Shown: piece after piece, positions 14,903 to 23,665 of the stretch | Numbering within the stretch: the first letter of the stretch is position 1 | Layout of the letters: each line of letters begins with the position of its first letter | DNA from: CAZYTO01 sp964650405 | GTDB lineage: Bacteria > Acidobacteriota > Thermoanaerobaculia > Gp7-AA8 | DNA length: 24,375 nt | Assembly: GCA_964650405.1 (NCBI GenBank) | Contig: CAZYTO010000049.1 | Span: 1 to 24,375, forward strand | Direction: 5' to 3' | Notes under the pieces: model-generated | Seen by the model: only the letters and a program-made list of their open reading frames with translations | Database searches by the model: none | Told to the model about the DNA's origin: nothing | Made by a program: the position numbers and the translations under genes

Positions 14903-17446
14903 ATGAAACGTAGTCTCTTCGCCTTCCTGCTCATCCTCTGTGTGCCCGGCGCCTACGCCGCCAACTGGCCGGCGCGGCCGGTGTTGCATGCCGTGCGCGC
15001 CACCTCGCCCATCGTCGTCGACGGCGACCTCTCCGACGCGGCCTGGCAGGCGGCGCCGGAGTTCACCGACTTCACCCAGCACGATCCCGACGACGGCAAG
15101 CCGGTGTCGCAGCGGACGAGCATTCGCGTCCTCTACGACGACAAGGCCATCTACTTCGGCGCGAAGCTGACGGACGATCATCCGCCGGTCGCGCTGCTGG
15201 CGCGGCGGGACAACTTCGTCAACTGCGACTACCTCTCCATCAACATCGACTCCCAGCACGACCGCCTGTCCGGCAACGCCTTCACCATCACCCCGGCCGG
15301 CGAACAGCTCGACACGGTCCTCTACAACGACATCGGCGAAGACGTGAGCTGGGACGGCGTGTGGGAGTCGCAGGTGCGGGTCGTCCCGGACGGCTGGACG
15401 GCCGAGGTGCGCATCCCGTTCTCGCAGCTCCGCTTTCCCGAAAAGCCCGTGCAGGTGTGGGGTCTCAACATCACCCGCAGGATCACCCGCCTCAATGAGA
15501 CGGCGCGCATCGTCAACACGCCCAAGGGGCAGACCGGCTTCGTGCAGAACTTCGCCGACCTCGACGGCCTGAACGACATCCACCGCGGGCAGTCGCTTGA
15601 GATCGTGCCGTACGGCGTGGCCCGTTCCGACTTCGAGACGCGCTTCAACCGCAGCGATCCGTTCCTGCAGCAGTCGAAGGAGAAGGTGGAAGGCGGCATC
15701 GACCTGAAGTACGCCCTCACCTCCACCCTCACCCTCACCGGCACGGTCAACCCCGACTTCGGGCAGGTGGAGGTCGATCCGGCCGTGGTGAACCTGAGCC
15801 AGTTCGAGACGTTCTACCCGGAGAAGCGGCCGTTCTTCACCGAGGGGGTGAACATCTTCACCTTCGGCGACTCGCCGGCGCCGAACCACTTCAGCTTCTT
15901 CAACAAGCCGACCGTCTTCTATTCGCGCCGGATCGGCCGCTCGCCGCAGGGATCTGTGGCCGCGGACTTCGTCGACTCGCCGACGAATACGACGATCCTC
16001 GGCGCGGCCAAGCTGACCGGCAAGCTGGGCAAGTGGACGGTGGGCGTGCTCGACGCGGTGACCGACACCGAGCACGCACGCTTCTCCATCGGCCCGCTGC
16101 AGTCGCGCCAGGTGGTGGAGCCGCTGTCGAACTACTTCGTGACGCGGGACACGCGCGAGATCGGCAGCAACTCCCGCATCGGCATCCTGGTCACCTCGGT
16201 CGATCGCAAGGTGCCTGGCGAGCTGTCCGGCCTGGTCAACCGCGCCGAAACGGCGGGTCTCGACGGCTATACGTCGTTCGCCAAGAAGGACTGGGTGTTC
16301 GAGTGGTTCGCGGCCGGCTCCCGCGTCTCGGGCAGCACGACGGCCATCGCCAACGAACAGCAGTCGCCTTCGCGCTACTACAACCGACCCGACGCCACGT
16401 CGTTCCACTTCGATCCGACGCGCACCTCGCTGGACGGATTCGCCGGGAAGGCCATGATCTCGAAGACGTCCGGGCTGTGGCGCCCGCTGGCCGAGGTGCA
16501 GGCGTATTCACCGGGATACGAGACGAACGACGTGGGCTTCATGCAGCGGGCGGACATGATCTCGTCGCACTTCGTCATGCAGTACGTGAACGACCATCCC
16601 ACGGACCACTTCCGCGACAAGACCCTCTGGGCCGGCGTTTGGGAGAACCGCAACTTCGACGGCGACACGCTCCAGCGCGGGCTCTACCTCAATCACTTCG
16701 CCACGCTGGCCAACTACTGGACGTACGGTACGACGCTCGTCCTGAATCCGAGCGGGATTGACGACCGGGCCACGCGCGGCGGTCCGCTCCTCCGCACGCG
16801 GGCGAGCTGGAGCATCGACCAGAACTTCGGCAGCGACAACCGCAAGCACTTCTACTTCACCCTGAACGACCACGCCGACCGCAGCGACGACGGGTCGTAC
16901 ACGCGCCAGGCCGGCATCACCCTGACCGCGCAGCCCTCGCCCAGCCTCGTGCTCAGCGTCACGCCCACGGTGACCCGCAGCCACAACTTCGCCCAGTACG
17001 TCACGACGCTGCCGGACCCCTCGGCCACGGCGACGTACGGCCACCGCTACGTCTTCTCCGACCTCGAGCAGCGCTCCTTCGAGCTCGACACACGCGTGGA
17101 CTGGACAGTGACGCCGAAGCTCTCCTTCCAGGTCTTTCTCCAGCCGTTCATCGCCTCCGGCGACTATCACGACTACCACTCCCTGGCCGCGCCCCGCACC
17201 GCCAGCTACGTTCCGTTCACCGGCGCGATCAGCAATCCGGACTTCGACTTCCGCAGCCTGCGGGGCAGCGCCGTGGCCCGCTGGGAGTTCCGCCCCGGCT
17301 CCGCGCTCTACGTGGTCTGGAACGAGAACCGCGCCGACACCCTCGGCCTCGGCGACTTCCGCCTCCACCGCGACCTGCGCGGCGTGGCCAATGCCCCCTC
17401 GCACGACGTGATCCTGATCAAGGTGTCGTACTGGTTGCCGGTGTAG
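14903..17446 (+). CDS. DUF5916 outer-membrane beta-barrel protein with N-terminal CBM9/DOMON-like domain
   Basis: The product has 847 residues from ATG 14903; no strong ribosome site is visible. A signal peptide (MKRS, hydrophobic core, cleavage after AYA near 19) is followed by a beta-sandwich (about 30-220) containing IVVDGDLSDAAWQ and IRVLYDDKAIYFG, the hallmark of carbohydrate-binding family 9-like/DOMON domains. The DUF5916 part contains TVNPDFGQVEVDPAVVNLSQ and FYPEKRPFFTEGVNIF (about 290-320), then alternating aromatic-rich strands to a C-terminal strand ending in YWLPV, as in an outer-membrane barrel. The family is widespread in Acidobacteriota and Bacteroidota, with a putative role in surface binding or uptake. 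The substrate is unknown. It has no evident operon partner, and a hairpin element lies about 50 bases downstream. Confidence 0.9.
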   Translation: MKRSLFAFLLILCVPGAYAANWPARPVLHAVRATSPIVVDGDLSDAAWQAAPEFTDFTQHDPDDGKPVSQRTSIRVLYDDKAIYFGAKLTDDHPPVALLARRDNFVNCDYLSINIDSQHDRLSGNAFTITPAGEQLDTVLYNDIGEDVSWDGVWESQVRVVPDGWTAEVRIPFSQLRFPEKPVQVWGLNITRRITRLNETARIVNTPKGQTGFVQNFADLDGLNDIHRGQSLEIVPYGVARSDFETRFNRSDPFLQQSKEKVEGGIDLKYALTSTLTLTGTVNPDFGQVEVDPAVVNLSQFETFYPEKRPFFTEGVNIFTFGDSPAPNHFSFFNKPTVFYSRRIGRSPQGSVAADFVDSPTNTTILGAAKLTGKLGKWTVGVLDAVTDTEHARFSIGPLQSRQVVEPLSNYFVTRDTREIGSNSRIGILVTSVDRKVPGELSGLVNRAETAGLDGYTSFAKKDWVFEWFAAGSRVSGSTTAIANEQQSPSRYYNRPDATSFHFDPTRTSLDGFAGKAMISKTSGLWRPLAEVQAYSPGYETNDVGFMQRADMISSHFVMQYVNDHPTDHFRDKTLWAGVWENRNFDGDTLQRGLYLNHFATLANYWTYGTTLVLNPSGIDDRATRGGPLLRTRASWSIDQNFGSDNRKHFYFTLNDHADRSDDGSYTRQAGITLTAQPSPSLVLSVTPTVTRSHNFAQYVTTLPDPSATATYGHRYVFSDLEQRSFELDTRVDWTVTPKLSFQVFLQPFIASGDYHDYHSLAAPRTASYVPFTGAISNPDFDFRSLRGSAVARWEFRPGSALYVVWNENRADTLGLGDFRLHRDLRGVANAPSHDVILIKVSYWLPV

Positions 17447-17499
17447 CTGGAGGGGGAGCCGGGTGACGGGTCGCGCTCCCAGCGCACTGGCGGTTCTGT

Positions 17500-17607
17500 G
17501 GTTCTGTGTGGTGGCCGGCGCCCTCGCCGGCCCTGGACCATGCAACGCTCTCCGATTCTGTCTCGAACCGCGCGGGCCGGCGAGGGCGCCGGCCACCACA
17601 CAGAACC
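17500..17607. repeat. Long perfect hairpin, 34-bp arms
   Basis: 17500-17533 and 17574-17607 are complementary over all 34 positions, with a 40-base loop. A partial direct copy of the arm end (GGTTCTGTG) precedes the left arm. It lies between the 3' ends of the convergent DUF5916 and pgl genes, so a bidirectional terminator is plausible. It also looks like a miniature mobile repeat. Confidence 0.9.
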
Positions 17608-17630
17608 CTCTTGCTCTCGGGATGACGGCC

Positions 17631-18308
17631 TTACGGCGCCGCCTCCCGGTCCAGCATCCACCATGTCTCCACTCCTGCCGTCGCGCGGACGATCGGGTAG
17701 TCCGTGTTGCCGTCGCGGATCGCGTCCAACACCGGCTTTTTCGAGGCGCCGGCGGCCAGCACCAGCCGCAACGCGGCGTCGCGGATGGCCGGCTTCGTGA
17801 TCGTCAGGCGCCACATGTTCAGCTTGTCGACGAACTGCGCGGCGGCCAGACGGTCTTCAACGTCGAGCACGTGCGTCCCGGGGAAGAGCGAGGCGGTGTG
17901 GCCGTCGTCGCCCATGCCGAGGAGCACGATGTCGAGCTGGTCGATCCCGAGGGCGCGCCACTGGGCGATGAAGTCCTCGGCGCAGGCGTGCGGCTCGAGG
18001 TCGGTGCGGAAGGGCAGGAAGCGATGGCCCGGAGTCATGCCGCCGCCGAAGAGCGTGCGCCCGATCATCCCCGTGTTCGATTGGGGGTCGTCGTACGGTA
18101 CGTACCGCTCGTCGACGATGACCCAAGTTAGGGGCACGGTGGCCAGCGTGTCCCGCCACGGCGGCTGCCCGAGCATCGTGTAGAGCGGCTGCGGTGTCGA
18201 GCCTCCGGACAGGGCGATGGTCCGCGCGCCGCCGCGGACGCGGTCGACGATCGTGCGGGCAGTGCCGGCCAGGAGGTCGTCCTTCGATTCGAAGATGCGC
18301 GTGTTCAT
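17631..18308 (-). CDS. pgl: 6-phosphogluconolactonase
   Basis: It hydrolyses 6-phosphogluconolactone to 6-phosphogluconate, the second step of the oxidative pentose phosphate pathway. The 225-residue length is normal for DevB/Pgl-type enzymes. Signatures are ALSGGSTP (33-40), the DERYVP motif, and GMGDDGHTASLFPGT, all characteristic of the NagB-like sugar-phosphate fold. The start is ATG 18308; only a weak purine stretch (GAAAA) precedes it, and a -10-like TAAACT ends 7 bases upstream, so it may also be transcribed without a leader. It lies 100 bases downstream of opcA on the same strand, separated by a 30-bp-arm hairpin. A second hairpin lies beyond its stop. Confidence 0.95.
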   Translation of the reverse strand: MNTRIFESKDDLLAGTARTIVDRVRGGARTIALSGGSTPQPLYTMLGQPPWRDTLATVPLTWVIVDERYVPYDDPQSNTGMIGRTLFGGGMTPGHRFLPFRTDLEPHACAEDFIAQWRALGIDQLDIVLLGMGDDGHTASLFPGTHVLDVEDRLAAAQFVDKLNMWRLTITKPAIRDAALRLVLAAGASKKPVLDAIRDGNTDYPIVRATAGVETWWMLDREAAP

Positions 18309-18315
18309 CGTTTTC

Positions 18316-18321
18316 AGTTTA
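18316..18321 (-). promoter_or_regulatory. Possible pgl -10 box TAAACT
   Basis: On the minus strand TAAACT (18321-18316) ends 7 bases before ATG 18308, like other leaderless-type starts in the window. It overlaps the edge of the hairpin element. There is no -35. Support is weak. Confidence 0.25.
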
Positions 18322-18403
18322 TCCCGAGCGCCAGCGAGGGATCTGGAACGCGCTCGCGCTGCGGCTTCGATTGCCAGATCCCTCGCTGGCGCTCGGGATA
18401 AAC
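18317..18403. repeat. Long perfect hairpin, 30-bp arms, between opcA and pgl
   Basis: 18317-18346 and 18374-18403 are complementary at all 30 positions around a 27-base loop. The element fills nearly the whole 100-base gap between two co-directional genes. It may limit read-through from zwf-opcA into pgl or protect the mRNA end. Confidence 0.92.
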
Positions 18404-18408
18404 CGGAG

Positions 18409-19494
18409 CTACGCCACCCTCTTCGCCAACCGTGCCGCGACCGGGATCACTTTCGCCAGGACGCGGTCGCCCTCGGGGCGCTTGAGCTGACGGACGATGA
18501 GCTCCGGCGTGTGGTGTGCGAGCGTTCGCGTGACGCCGTCGGGAGTACTGATGATGCCGTCGACGTTGGTGGTGAGGACGCAGCGCTCGCGGTCGCGGGT
18601 GATGGTGGCCACGGAGCCGTCCTCGAAGACGATCTCGACGAGGGAGATCCCGCCCACTTCCTGCGACTGGCGGCGGCGCTGGAAGCGGTAGTCGATGGCC
18701 CCGGACGAGCCTTCCACCTTTCCTTCGCGATCGACGTGATGGCCGAGCTGCGCCGAGAGCCAGCCCGAAAAGAGCAGCGATTCGACGGAGTGGCCGAAGA
18801 AGTCGTCCTCCCCCGTCGCCGCCACGACGCGCACGCGGGCGATGGCGGCCAGGCGGCTGCGCATGTGCGGCGGATCGAACACCGAGGCGGCCGCGGAACG
18901 CCATTCCTCCAGGCGCACCCAGTTCAGGTCGGCCGGCGTGGTGGTGGTCTGCTCCGAAACGCGGGCGATGAGGGAGAGATCGGCCGGCGAATCGAACTGC
19001 AGCGAGTCCACGATGAGACGGTCGGCCGGCTCCAGCAGGGCCTCGACGTAGTCTTCATGCTCATTCGGCAGATCGCCCAGCCACCACACGGCCACGGGCA
19101 TGTCCGGCAGCAGCAGCGCGCGCACGAGCGGCGGCACGCGATGGATGCGGTCGCCTCCGGCCACGATGGCGATCTCCTCGGAACAAACCTGCTTGTCGCC
19201 GCCGATGCGGTGGCAGTTGGCGCTGATCCAGCTCGACATCTCGGCCTCGGCGGCCGGATTGGAGCGGACGACGATGGTCCGTTGCGGCACGGAGGCGCTG
19301 GCGTGGCTGAGGGTCTCGCTGGCGCGGGCGTGATGGTCGGAGCTGGAAGTGTGGGCCACGACGTTCCACAGCGCCGCCCGCGTCACGGCATGGTCGTCGT
19401 TCTCGTTCTCCGTCCGCCAGAGATCGGCGAGCGACTTCTCGATCTTACCGACGTCGACGCGCTGGTCGACGTTCAGCAGTGGATTTTCCGTCAC
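18409..19494 (-). CDS. opcA: Glucose-6-phosphate dehydrogenase assembly protein OpcA
   Basis: OpcA proteins assist assembly or redox activation of glucose-6-phosphate dehydrogenase in cyanobacteria, and related genes accompany zwf in other phyla. I choose GTG 19494-19492 (361 residues): GGAGG (19504-19500) lies 5 bases upstream and the GTGA overlaps the zwf stop by 4 bases. The GTG at 19506 would put the ribosome site inside the gene. Family features are visible: an N-terminal helix DVGKIEKSLADLWR, RTIVVRSNP, CSEEIAI, the central LLLPDMPVAVWWLGD, and a C-terminal beta region ending in Arg-rich helices. It lies in the zwf-opcA-pgl order, which strongly supports the assignment. Its molecular role outside cyanobacteria is inferred. 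Confidence 0.92.
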   Translation of the reverse strand: MTENPLLNVDQRVDVGKIEKSLADLWRTENENDDHAVTRAALWNVVAHTSSSDHHARASETLSHASASVPQRTIVVRSNPAAEAEMSSWISANCHRIGGDKQVCSEEIAIVAGGDRIHRVPPLVRALLLPDMPVAVWWLGDLPNEHEDYVEALLEPADRLIVDSLQFDSPADLSLIARVSEQTTTTPADLNWVRLEEWRSAAASVFDPPHMRSRLAAIARVRVVAATGEDDFFGHSVESLLFSGWLSAQLGHHVDREGKVEGSSGAIDYRFQRRRQSQEVGGISLVEIVFEDGSVATITRDRERCVLTTNVDGIISTPDGVTRTLAHHTPELIVRQLKRPEGDRVLAKVIPVAARLAKRVA

Positions 19495-21041
19495 GGCCGC
19501 CTCCACCGCCGCCCGTCGCGTTCGATGAGGCGGTCGGCCGACTCCGGCCCCCAGGTTCCGGCGGAGTAGAAGTCGGGGTCGCGAGTGTCGTCGGCCCAGG
19601 CGTGGAGGAGCGGATCGAGCCAGGCCCAGGCGGTTTCCACTTCGTCGCGGCGGGCGAAGAGGGTCGACTCGCCGAGCATCGTGTCGAGCAGGAGCCGCTC
19701 GTACGCTTCGGGGGGCTCGGCGCCGAACGACGTGGCGTAGCGGAACTCCATCGTCACCGGGGCGCTGCGCACGGCCGGGCCGGGCACCTTCGAGTCGAAC
19801 TTGAGGGAGATCCCCTCGTCCGGCTGGATGCGGATGGCCAGCACGTTGGGCTGGGCGGTGATGCTGGAGACTTTTCTAAAGAGCGGGTACGGCGCGGGGC
19901 GGAAGTGGATGGAGATGTCCGTGACGCGCTTGGGCAGACGCTTGCCGGCGCGGAGGTAGAACGGCACGTCGGCCCAGCGCCAGTTGTCGACGAAGATCTT
20001 CATCCCGGCGTAGGTCTCGACGCGCGAGGTGGGGCTGACGTTGGGCTCGGCGCGGTAGGCGTCGGATTTTTCGCCGAGGACGGAGCCCTCGGTGTACTGT
20101 CCGCGGACGGCCAGCTCTTCCTCGCGGCCGCGGGGAAACTCGCGCAGGGCTCGCAGCACCTTCACCTTCTCGTCGCGCACCGCCTCGGCCTCGAAGGCCA
20201 CGGGCGGCTCCATGGCCAGGAGCGAGACGAGCTGCAGCATGTGGTTCTGGATGATGTCGCGGGCGATGCCGGAGGTCTCGAAGTAGTTGCCGCGCTTCTC
20301 CACGCCCACGGTCTCGGCCACGGTGAACTGGACATGGTCAATGTATTGACGGTTCCAGAACGGCTCGAAGATGCCGTTGGCGAAGCGGAAGACCAGCAGG
20401 TTCTGGACGGTCTCCTTGCCGAGGTAGTGATCGATGCGGAAGACCTGCCGCTCGCGGAAGGTGGAAACGGCCACATGGTTGAGCTCCCGGGCCGAGGCCA
20501 GGTCGTGGCCGAAGGGCTTCTCGATGATGACGCGGGTGAACGGCCCGCCGCTCTCCGGGTCGGTCACCATCTTCTCCGCGCCGAGGAACTGGGAGATGGT
20601 GGGGAAGAAATTGGGAGGAACGGCCAGGTAGTAGATGCGCCGGCCGCCCGTGCCGCGGGTCCGGTCGCAGTCCTGCAGCTTGGCATTCAGGGTGAGATAC
20701 GACTGCGGATCGTCGAACTTCCCGCGGACGTAGAAGAGGCCCTTGGCGAAATTGTTCCACACTGCTTCGTCGACCGGTCGAGTCCGCGCGAACTTGTCGC
20801 AGGCCTCGCGCATGGCCATGCGGAAGGCGTCGTCGGTGTAGTCGGGACGGGCAAAGCCGATGATGGTCTGCCCGGGCGGCAGCAGGCCGTCATGGGCCAG
20901 CGAATAGAGCGCCGGGATCAGCTTGCGCTGGGTCAGATCTCCGGACGCGCCGAAGATGACCAGGGCCGACGCATCGGGAACGCGCTCCTGCTCGAGGCCT
21001 TCTCGCAGAGGGTTGGGAGCGAGGGCGGGGGTGACGGTCAT
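19491..21041 (-). CDS. zwf: Glucose-6-phosphate 1-dehydrogenase
   Basis: It oxidises glucose-6-phosphate to 6-phosphogluconolactone and makes NADPH. I choose ATG 21041-21039 (516 residues): GGAGGAG (21056-21050) stands 8 bases upstream. The open frame to 21140 only translates the repeat array. Motifs are the dinucleotide-binding GASGDLTQRK (31-40), EKPFGHDL, and the active-site RIDHYLGKE with H205, all intact. The length is typical. It is the first gene of zwf-opcA-pgl and overlaps opcA by 4 bases, so translation is coupled. The promoter TAGAAT at 21069-21064 is immediately next to a 7-bp word array. In this setting its NADPH could feed the BoxAB oxygenase; that link is inference. Confidence 0.97.
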   Translation of the reverse strand: MTVTPALAPNPLREGLEQERVPDASALVIFGASGDLTQRKLIPALYSLAHDGLLPPGQTIIGFARPDYTDDAFRMAMREACDKFARTRPVDEAVWNNFAKGLFYVRGKFDDPQSYLTLNAKLQDCDRTRGTGGRRIYYLAVPPNFFPTISQFLGAEKMVTDPESGGPFTRVIIEKPFGHDLASARELNHVAVSTFRERQVFRIDHYLGKETVQNLLVFRFANGIFEPFWNRQYIDHVQFTVAETVGVEKRGNYFETSGIARDIIQNHMLQLVSLLAMEPPVAFEAEAVRDEKVKVLRALREFPRGREEELAVRGQYTEGSVLGEKSDAYRAEPNVSPTSRVETYAGMKIFVDNWRWADVPFYLRAGKRLPKRVTDISIHFRPAPYPLFRKVSSITAQPNVLAIRIQPDEGISLKFDSKVPGPAVRSAPVTMEFRYATSFGAEPPEAYERLLLDTMLGESTLFARRDEVETAWAWLDPLLHAWADDTRDPDFYSAGTWGPESADRLIERDGRRWRRP

Positions 21042-21063
21042 CGCAGCGACTCCTCCGGGCGGG

Positions 21064-21069
21064 ATTCTA
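21064..21069 (-). promoter_or_regulatory. zwf -10 box TAGAAT
   Basis: On the minus strand TAGAAT (21069-21064, 5 of 6 consensus) ends 7 bases before the Shine-Dalgarno of zwf, so the leader would be about 15 bases. The -35 region falls inside the 7-bp word array, whose units contain GGACA, a partial -35 match. Confidence 0.5.
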
Positions 21070-21070
21070 T

Positions 21071-21189
21071 CCGTTGTCCGTTGTTCGTTGTCCGTTGTTC
21101 GTGGGGCGGAACGGAGATCAGCGAACAAACGAACAGACACCTAACGCCCACGAACAACGAAGAACGAACAACGAACAACGGACAACGGC
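21071..21189. repeat. Facing 7-bp word arrays between zwf and thiolase genes
   Basis: The left array has five units at 21071-21105 (CCGTTGT, TCGTTGT, ending TCGTGGG). The right array has six units at 21148-21189 (CCACGAA, CAACGAA, GAACGAA, CAACGAA, CAACGGA, CAACGGC). Both keep exact 7-bp register and are mutually complementary with one unit of length difference. The words are the same as those before boxD at 12986-13116. Confidence 0.92.
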
Positions 21190-21209
21190 CATCGACCCTG
21201 AACGGTCCG

Positions 21210-21238
21210 TTGCGAAGGGCCGCCGCTCCCGGTATATC
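21210..21238 (+). promoter_or_regulatory. Thiolase gene promoter, leaderless-type
   Basis: TTGCGA (21210-21215) and TATATC (21233-21238) are separated by 17 bases, the best-formed promoter in the window. The -10 ends 11 bases before ATG 21250 and no Shine-Dalgarno is seen, so the transcript would start near or at the start codon. Confidence 0.55.
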
Positions 21239-21249
21239 CTCCGGCCATC

Positions 21250-22545
21250 ATGACCTGGCAATACACGCCTCGTGTGGCTGTGGTTCACGGCCTTCGTACG
21301 CCTTTCGCGAAGTCGGGGACGCATTACGCGCACCTCTCGGCGCTCGACCTCGGGAAGATGGTGGTCAGCGAGCTGGTGCAGCGCGCGGGCGTCGATCCCG
21401 CCTCGGTGCAGGAGGTCGTCTACGGCAATGTCATCCCCTCGGTGAAGGCGCCGAACATCGCCCGGGAGATCGTGCTGGGCACGGGACTGCCGCGGAAGAT
21501 CGCCGGCTACACGGTCAGCAAGGCCTGCGCCTCGGCGAACCAGGCCATCACCAGCGCGGCCGATCTCATCTTCCGCGGCTATGCCGACACCGTCATCGCC
21601 GGCGGCGCGGAGTCGCTCTCGGACGTCCCCATCCTGTTCTCGAAAAAGTTCGCCGACGCCCTCGTCGGCGCCAGCAAGGGAAAGAACGTCGGCCAGAAGC
21701 TCGGGGCATTCAGCAGGGTGCGCCCCAGGGACCTGGCGCCGGAGACGCCCGCCATCGCCGAGTCGACTACCGGCCTGTCCATGGGCGAATCGGCCGAGAA
21801 GATGGCCAAGGAGAACGGCATCTCGCGGGAGGCGCAGGACCGGTTCGCCCTGCAGAGCCACCACCGGGCTGCGGAGGCCACGGCCAGCGGACGGTTCAAA
21901 GAAGAGGTGATGACCGTCATCGTCCCGCCGAAGCACGAGAACATCGTGGAGACGGACAACCTCATCCGCGGCGACTCGACCCTGGAGGCGATAGCCAAGC
22001 TCGGCCCCGTGTTCGACCGCAAGTACGGCACCATCACCGCCGCCAATTCTTCGCCCCTCACCGACGGCGCCTCGGCCGTGCTGCTGATGTCGGAGGATCG
22101 CGCCAAAGCTCTGGGCATCAAGCCGCTCGGCTTCATCAAGAGCTACGCGTACGCGGCCACCGATCCGTTCGATCAGCTCCTGCAGGGCCCCGTCTTCGCC
22201 CTGCCCATCGCCCTGGAGCGCGCCAAGATCGAGCTGAAGGACATCGGCGTCATCGAGATGCACGAAGCCTTCGCCGCGCAGGTGCTGTCGAACATCCAGT
22301 GGATGGGCTCACGAAGGATCGCGCAGGAAAAGCTCGGCCGCAGCGAGCCTATCGGCGACATCAACCCGGAGCTGATCAACCGCACGGGCGGCTCCATCGC
22401 CCTCGGGCATCCCTTCGGCGCCACCGGCGCCCGCATCGTCACGACCGTCTGCAACGAGCTGCAGCACACCGGCCAGCAGTACGGCCTCGTCACCGTCTGC
22501 GCCGCGGGCGGCATCGGCGTGGCCATGGTGCTGGAGCGGGAGTAG
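21250..22545 (+). CDS. Acetyl-CoA C-acyltransferase (FadI-like thiolase)
   Basis: It performs thiolytic cleavage of 3-oxoacyl-CoA (or the reverse condensation), the last step of beta-oxidation. The product has 431 residues from ATG 21250. The complete catalytic set is visible: nucleophile C93 in SKACASANQAI, H387 in GHPFGATGAR, and C417 in CAAGGIG. NSSPLTDGASAVLLMS is the usual thiolase loop. The length and the loop around 120-180 resemble FadI rather than the shorter AtoB/PhaA type. It stands alone, divergent from zwf, with a hairpin array downstream. It might cleave 3-oxoadipyl-CoA formed from the box pathway, but fatty-acid oxidation is just as likely. The substrate cannot be read from the sequence. 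Confidence 0.93.
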   Translation: MTWQYTPRVAVVHGLRTPFAKSGTHYAHLSALDLGKMVVSELVQRAGVDPASVQEVVYGNVIPSVKAPNIAREIVLGTGLPRKIAGYTVSKACASANQAITSAADLIFRGYADTVIAGGAESLSDVPILFSKKFADALVGASKGKNVGQKLGAFSRVRPRDLAPETPAIAESTTGLSMGESAEKMAKENGISREAQDRFALQSHHRAAEATASGRFKEEVMTVIVPPKHENIVETDNLIRGDSTLEAIAKLGPVFDRKYGTITAANSSPLTDGASAVLLMSEDRAKALGIKPLGFIKSYAYAATDPFDQLLQGPVFALPIALERAKIELKDIGVIEMHEAFAAQVLSNIQWMGSRRIAQEKLGRSEPIGDINPELINRTGGSIALGHPFGATGARIVTTVCNELQHTGQQYGLVTVCAAGGIGVAMVLERE

Positions 22546-22588
22546 CGGGCCGGGTTTGCGTCCAAGTCGGGGCCGAGTTCTAAGAGAA

Positions 22589-22675
22589 GGCTGCAAGGCT
22601 GAAAGGCGAAAAGGCTGGAAGGAAAACCGGCGCATCGCCCGGCCCTTTCAACCTTTCCGCCTTTCAGCCTTAGTA
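22589..22675. repeat. 8-bp word arrays forming a hairpin after the thiolase gene
   Basis: Left units start at 22589, 22597, 22605 and 22613 (GGCTGCAA, GGCTGAAA, GGCGAAAA, GGCTGGAA). Right units start at 22644, 22652, 22660 and 22668 (CCTTTCAA, CCTTTCCG, CCTTTCAG, CCTTAGTA). 22595-22622 pairs with 22644-22671 with few mismatches. It sits between convergent genes and is a likely bidirectional terminator. The word is shared with 1303-1334. Confidence 0.88.
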
Positions 22676-22716
22676 CACGCCATGAGTCTCGGCTCTGCGT
22701 CCAAGCCCGCCCCCGC

Positions 22717-23652
22717 CTACTCCCATCCAAGCTCGGCGGAGTGCCGGTACACGGCGTATCCGAGCAGGTGCGAGGCGTAGAAGAGCACCCAGTACGAGAT
22801 GGCGCCGCGAATGACGGCGCCGACGAAGGGGATCGAGACGAATGGCGAGAAGGCCGAGACGGCCACCGAGGCCAGCGTGGCCAGGAACCACATCCCCACG
22901 ACGATGAAGTAGTCCGGGCCGATGATCCGGATCACCCGCACCACGTAGACGGGATTGAGTGAGGCCAGGATGTTGTCCCACACCGCGACGGTGGCCAGGC
23001 AGGCGGGATAGTAGAGCGCCGCGACGGCCAGGGCGATGGCCAGACCGAAGAAGGCTGGGCCTAAGCTCATGCTGTTCGTCAGGACGCCGATGAGGGCATA
23101 TCCGCCGAAGAGATAGGCCGGCAGCAGCGAGACGATCGTCACGAAGAGAACACGGAAGTAGGTGCGGAGGAGCTGCCAGGCCTGCGACGTGTCGATGAGG
23201 GGCATCTTCGTGCGCCCGTCGGCCGAGGTGCGGACGATGTCCACCATCACCACGGTCGAGGCAAGCGTGGCGATGAGGCTGATCACCGGCAGCATGTTCA
23301 GGAAGGCCAGGAAGAGGAGCACGAGGGCTTCTCCGCCGGCGATGGGATAGAGCAGGCCGTGCAGGATGCGCTGGCCCATCGACTCCATGACCTTGGGCGG
23401 CTTCGGAGCCGGCACGAACCCCGGCTGCGTCGGGCGAACGGACGTGGAGGCCATGGCGAAGTAGCGGCTCAGTTCCGGGTATTCGGAAGCAGCCCGCCAG
23501 TCATCGCCCGGCACCAGCGCCAGCTCGGTCCATTCGGTGATGTCGCCGCTGCGGATGCGGTCGCGCACGCCGAACCGGTCGAGCTCTTCCGTCCCGCCGC
23601 CATACAACACGACCCTGTAACGCGGCGCAGCCGCCGAAGTGAGGTCACTCAT
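22717..23652 (-). CDS. Polytopic membrane protein with GYF_2/DUF4339-like N-terminal domain
   Basis: I favour ATG 23652 (311 residues, MSDLTSAAAPRYRV) because a -10-like TATCAT (23671-23666) overlaps the alternative ATG at 23667. Residues about 10-70 (RYRVVLYGGG, then RIRSGDITEWTELALVPGDDWRAASEYPELSRYF) resemble the small GYF_2/DUF4339 domains found in front of bacterial membrane proteins. About six hydrophobic segments follow from residue 95 to the end, in a Yip1-like arrangement; the fourth contains YYPACLATVAVWDN. No transport or catalytic motif is seen. It diverges from the molybdopterin oxidoreductase gene across a 7-bp repeat array. Function is unknown. Confidence 0.78.
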   Translation of the reverse strand: MSDLTSAAAPRYRVVLYGGGTEELDRFGVRDRIRSGDITEWTELALVPGDDWRAASEYPELSRYFAMASTSVRPTQPGFVPAPKPPKVMESMGQRILHGLLYPIAGGEALVLLFLAFLNMLPVISLIATLASTVVMVDIVRTSADGRTKMPLIDTSQAWQLLRTYFRVLFVTIVSLLPAYLFGGYALIGVLTNSMSLGPAFFGLAIALAVAALYYPACLATVAVWDNILASLNPVYVVRVIRIIGPDYFIVVGMWFLATLASVAVSAFSPFVSIPFVGAVIRGAISYWVLFYASHLLGYAVYRHSAELGWE

Positions 23653-23665
23653 GAGGGGATGGCGC

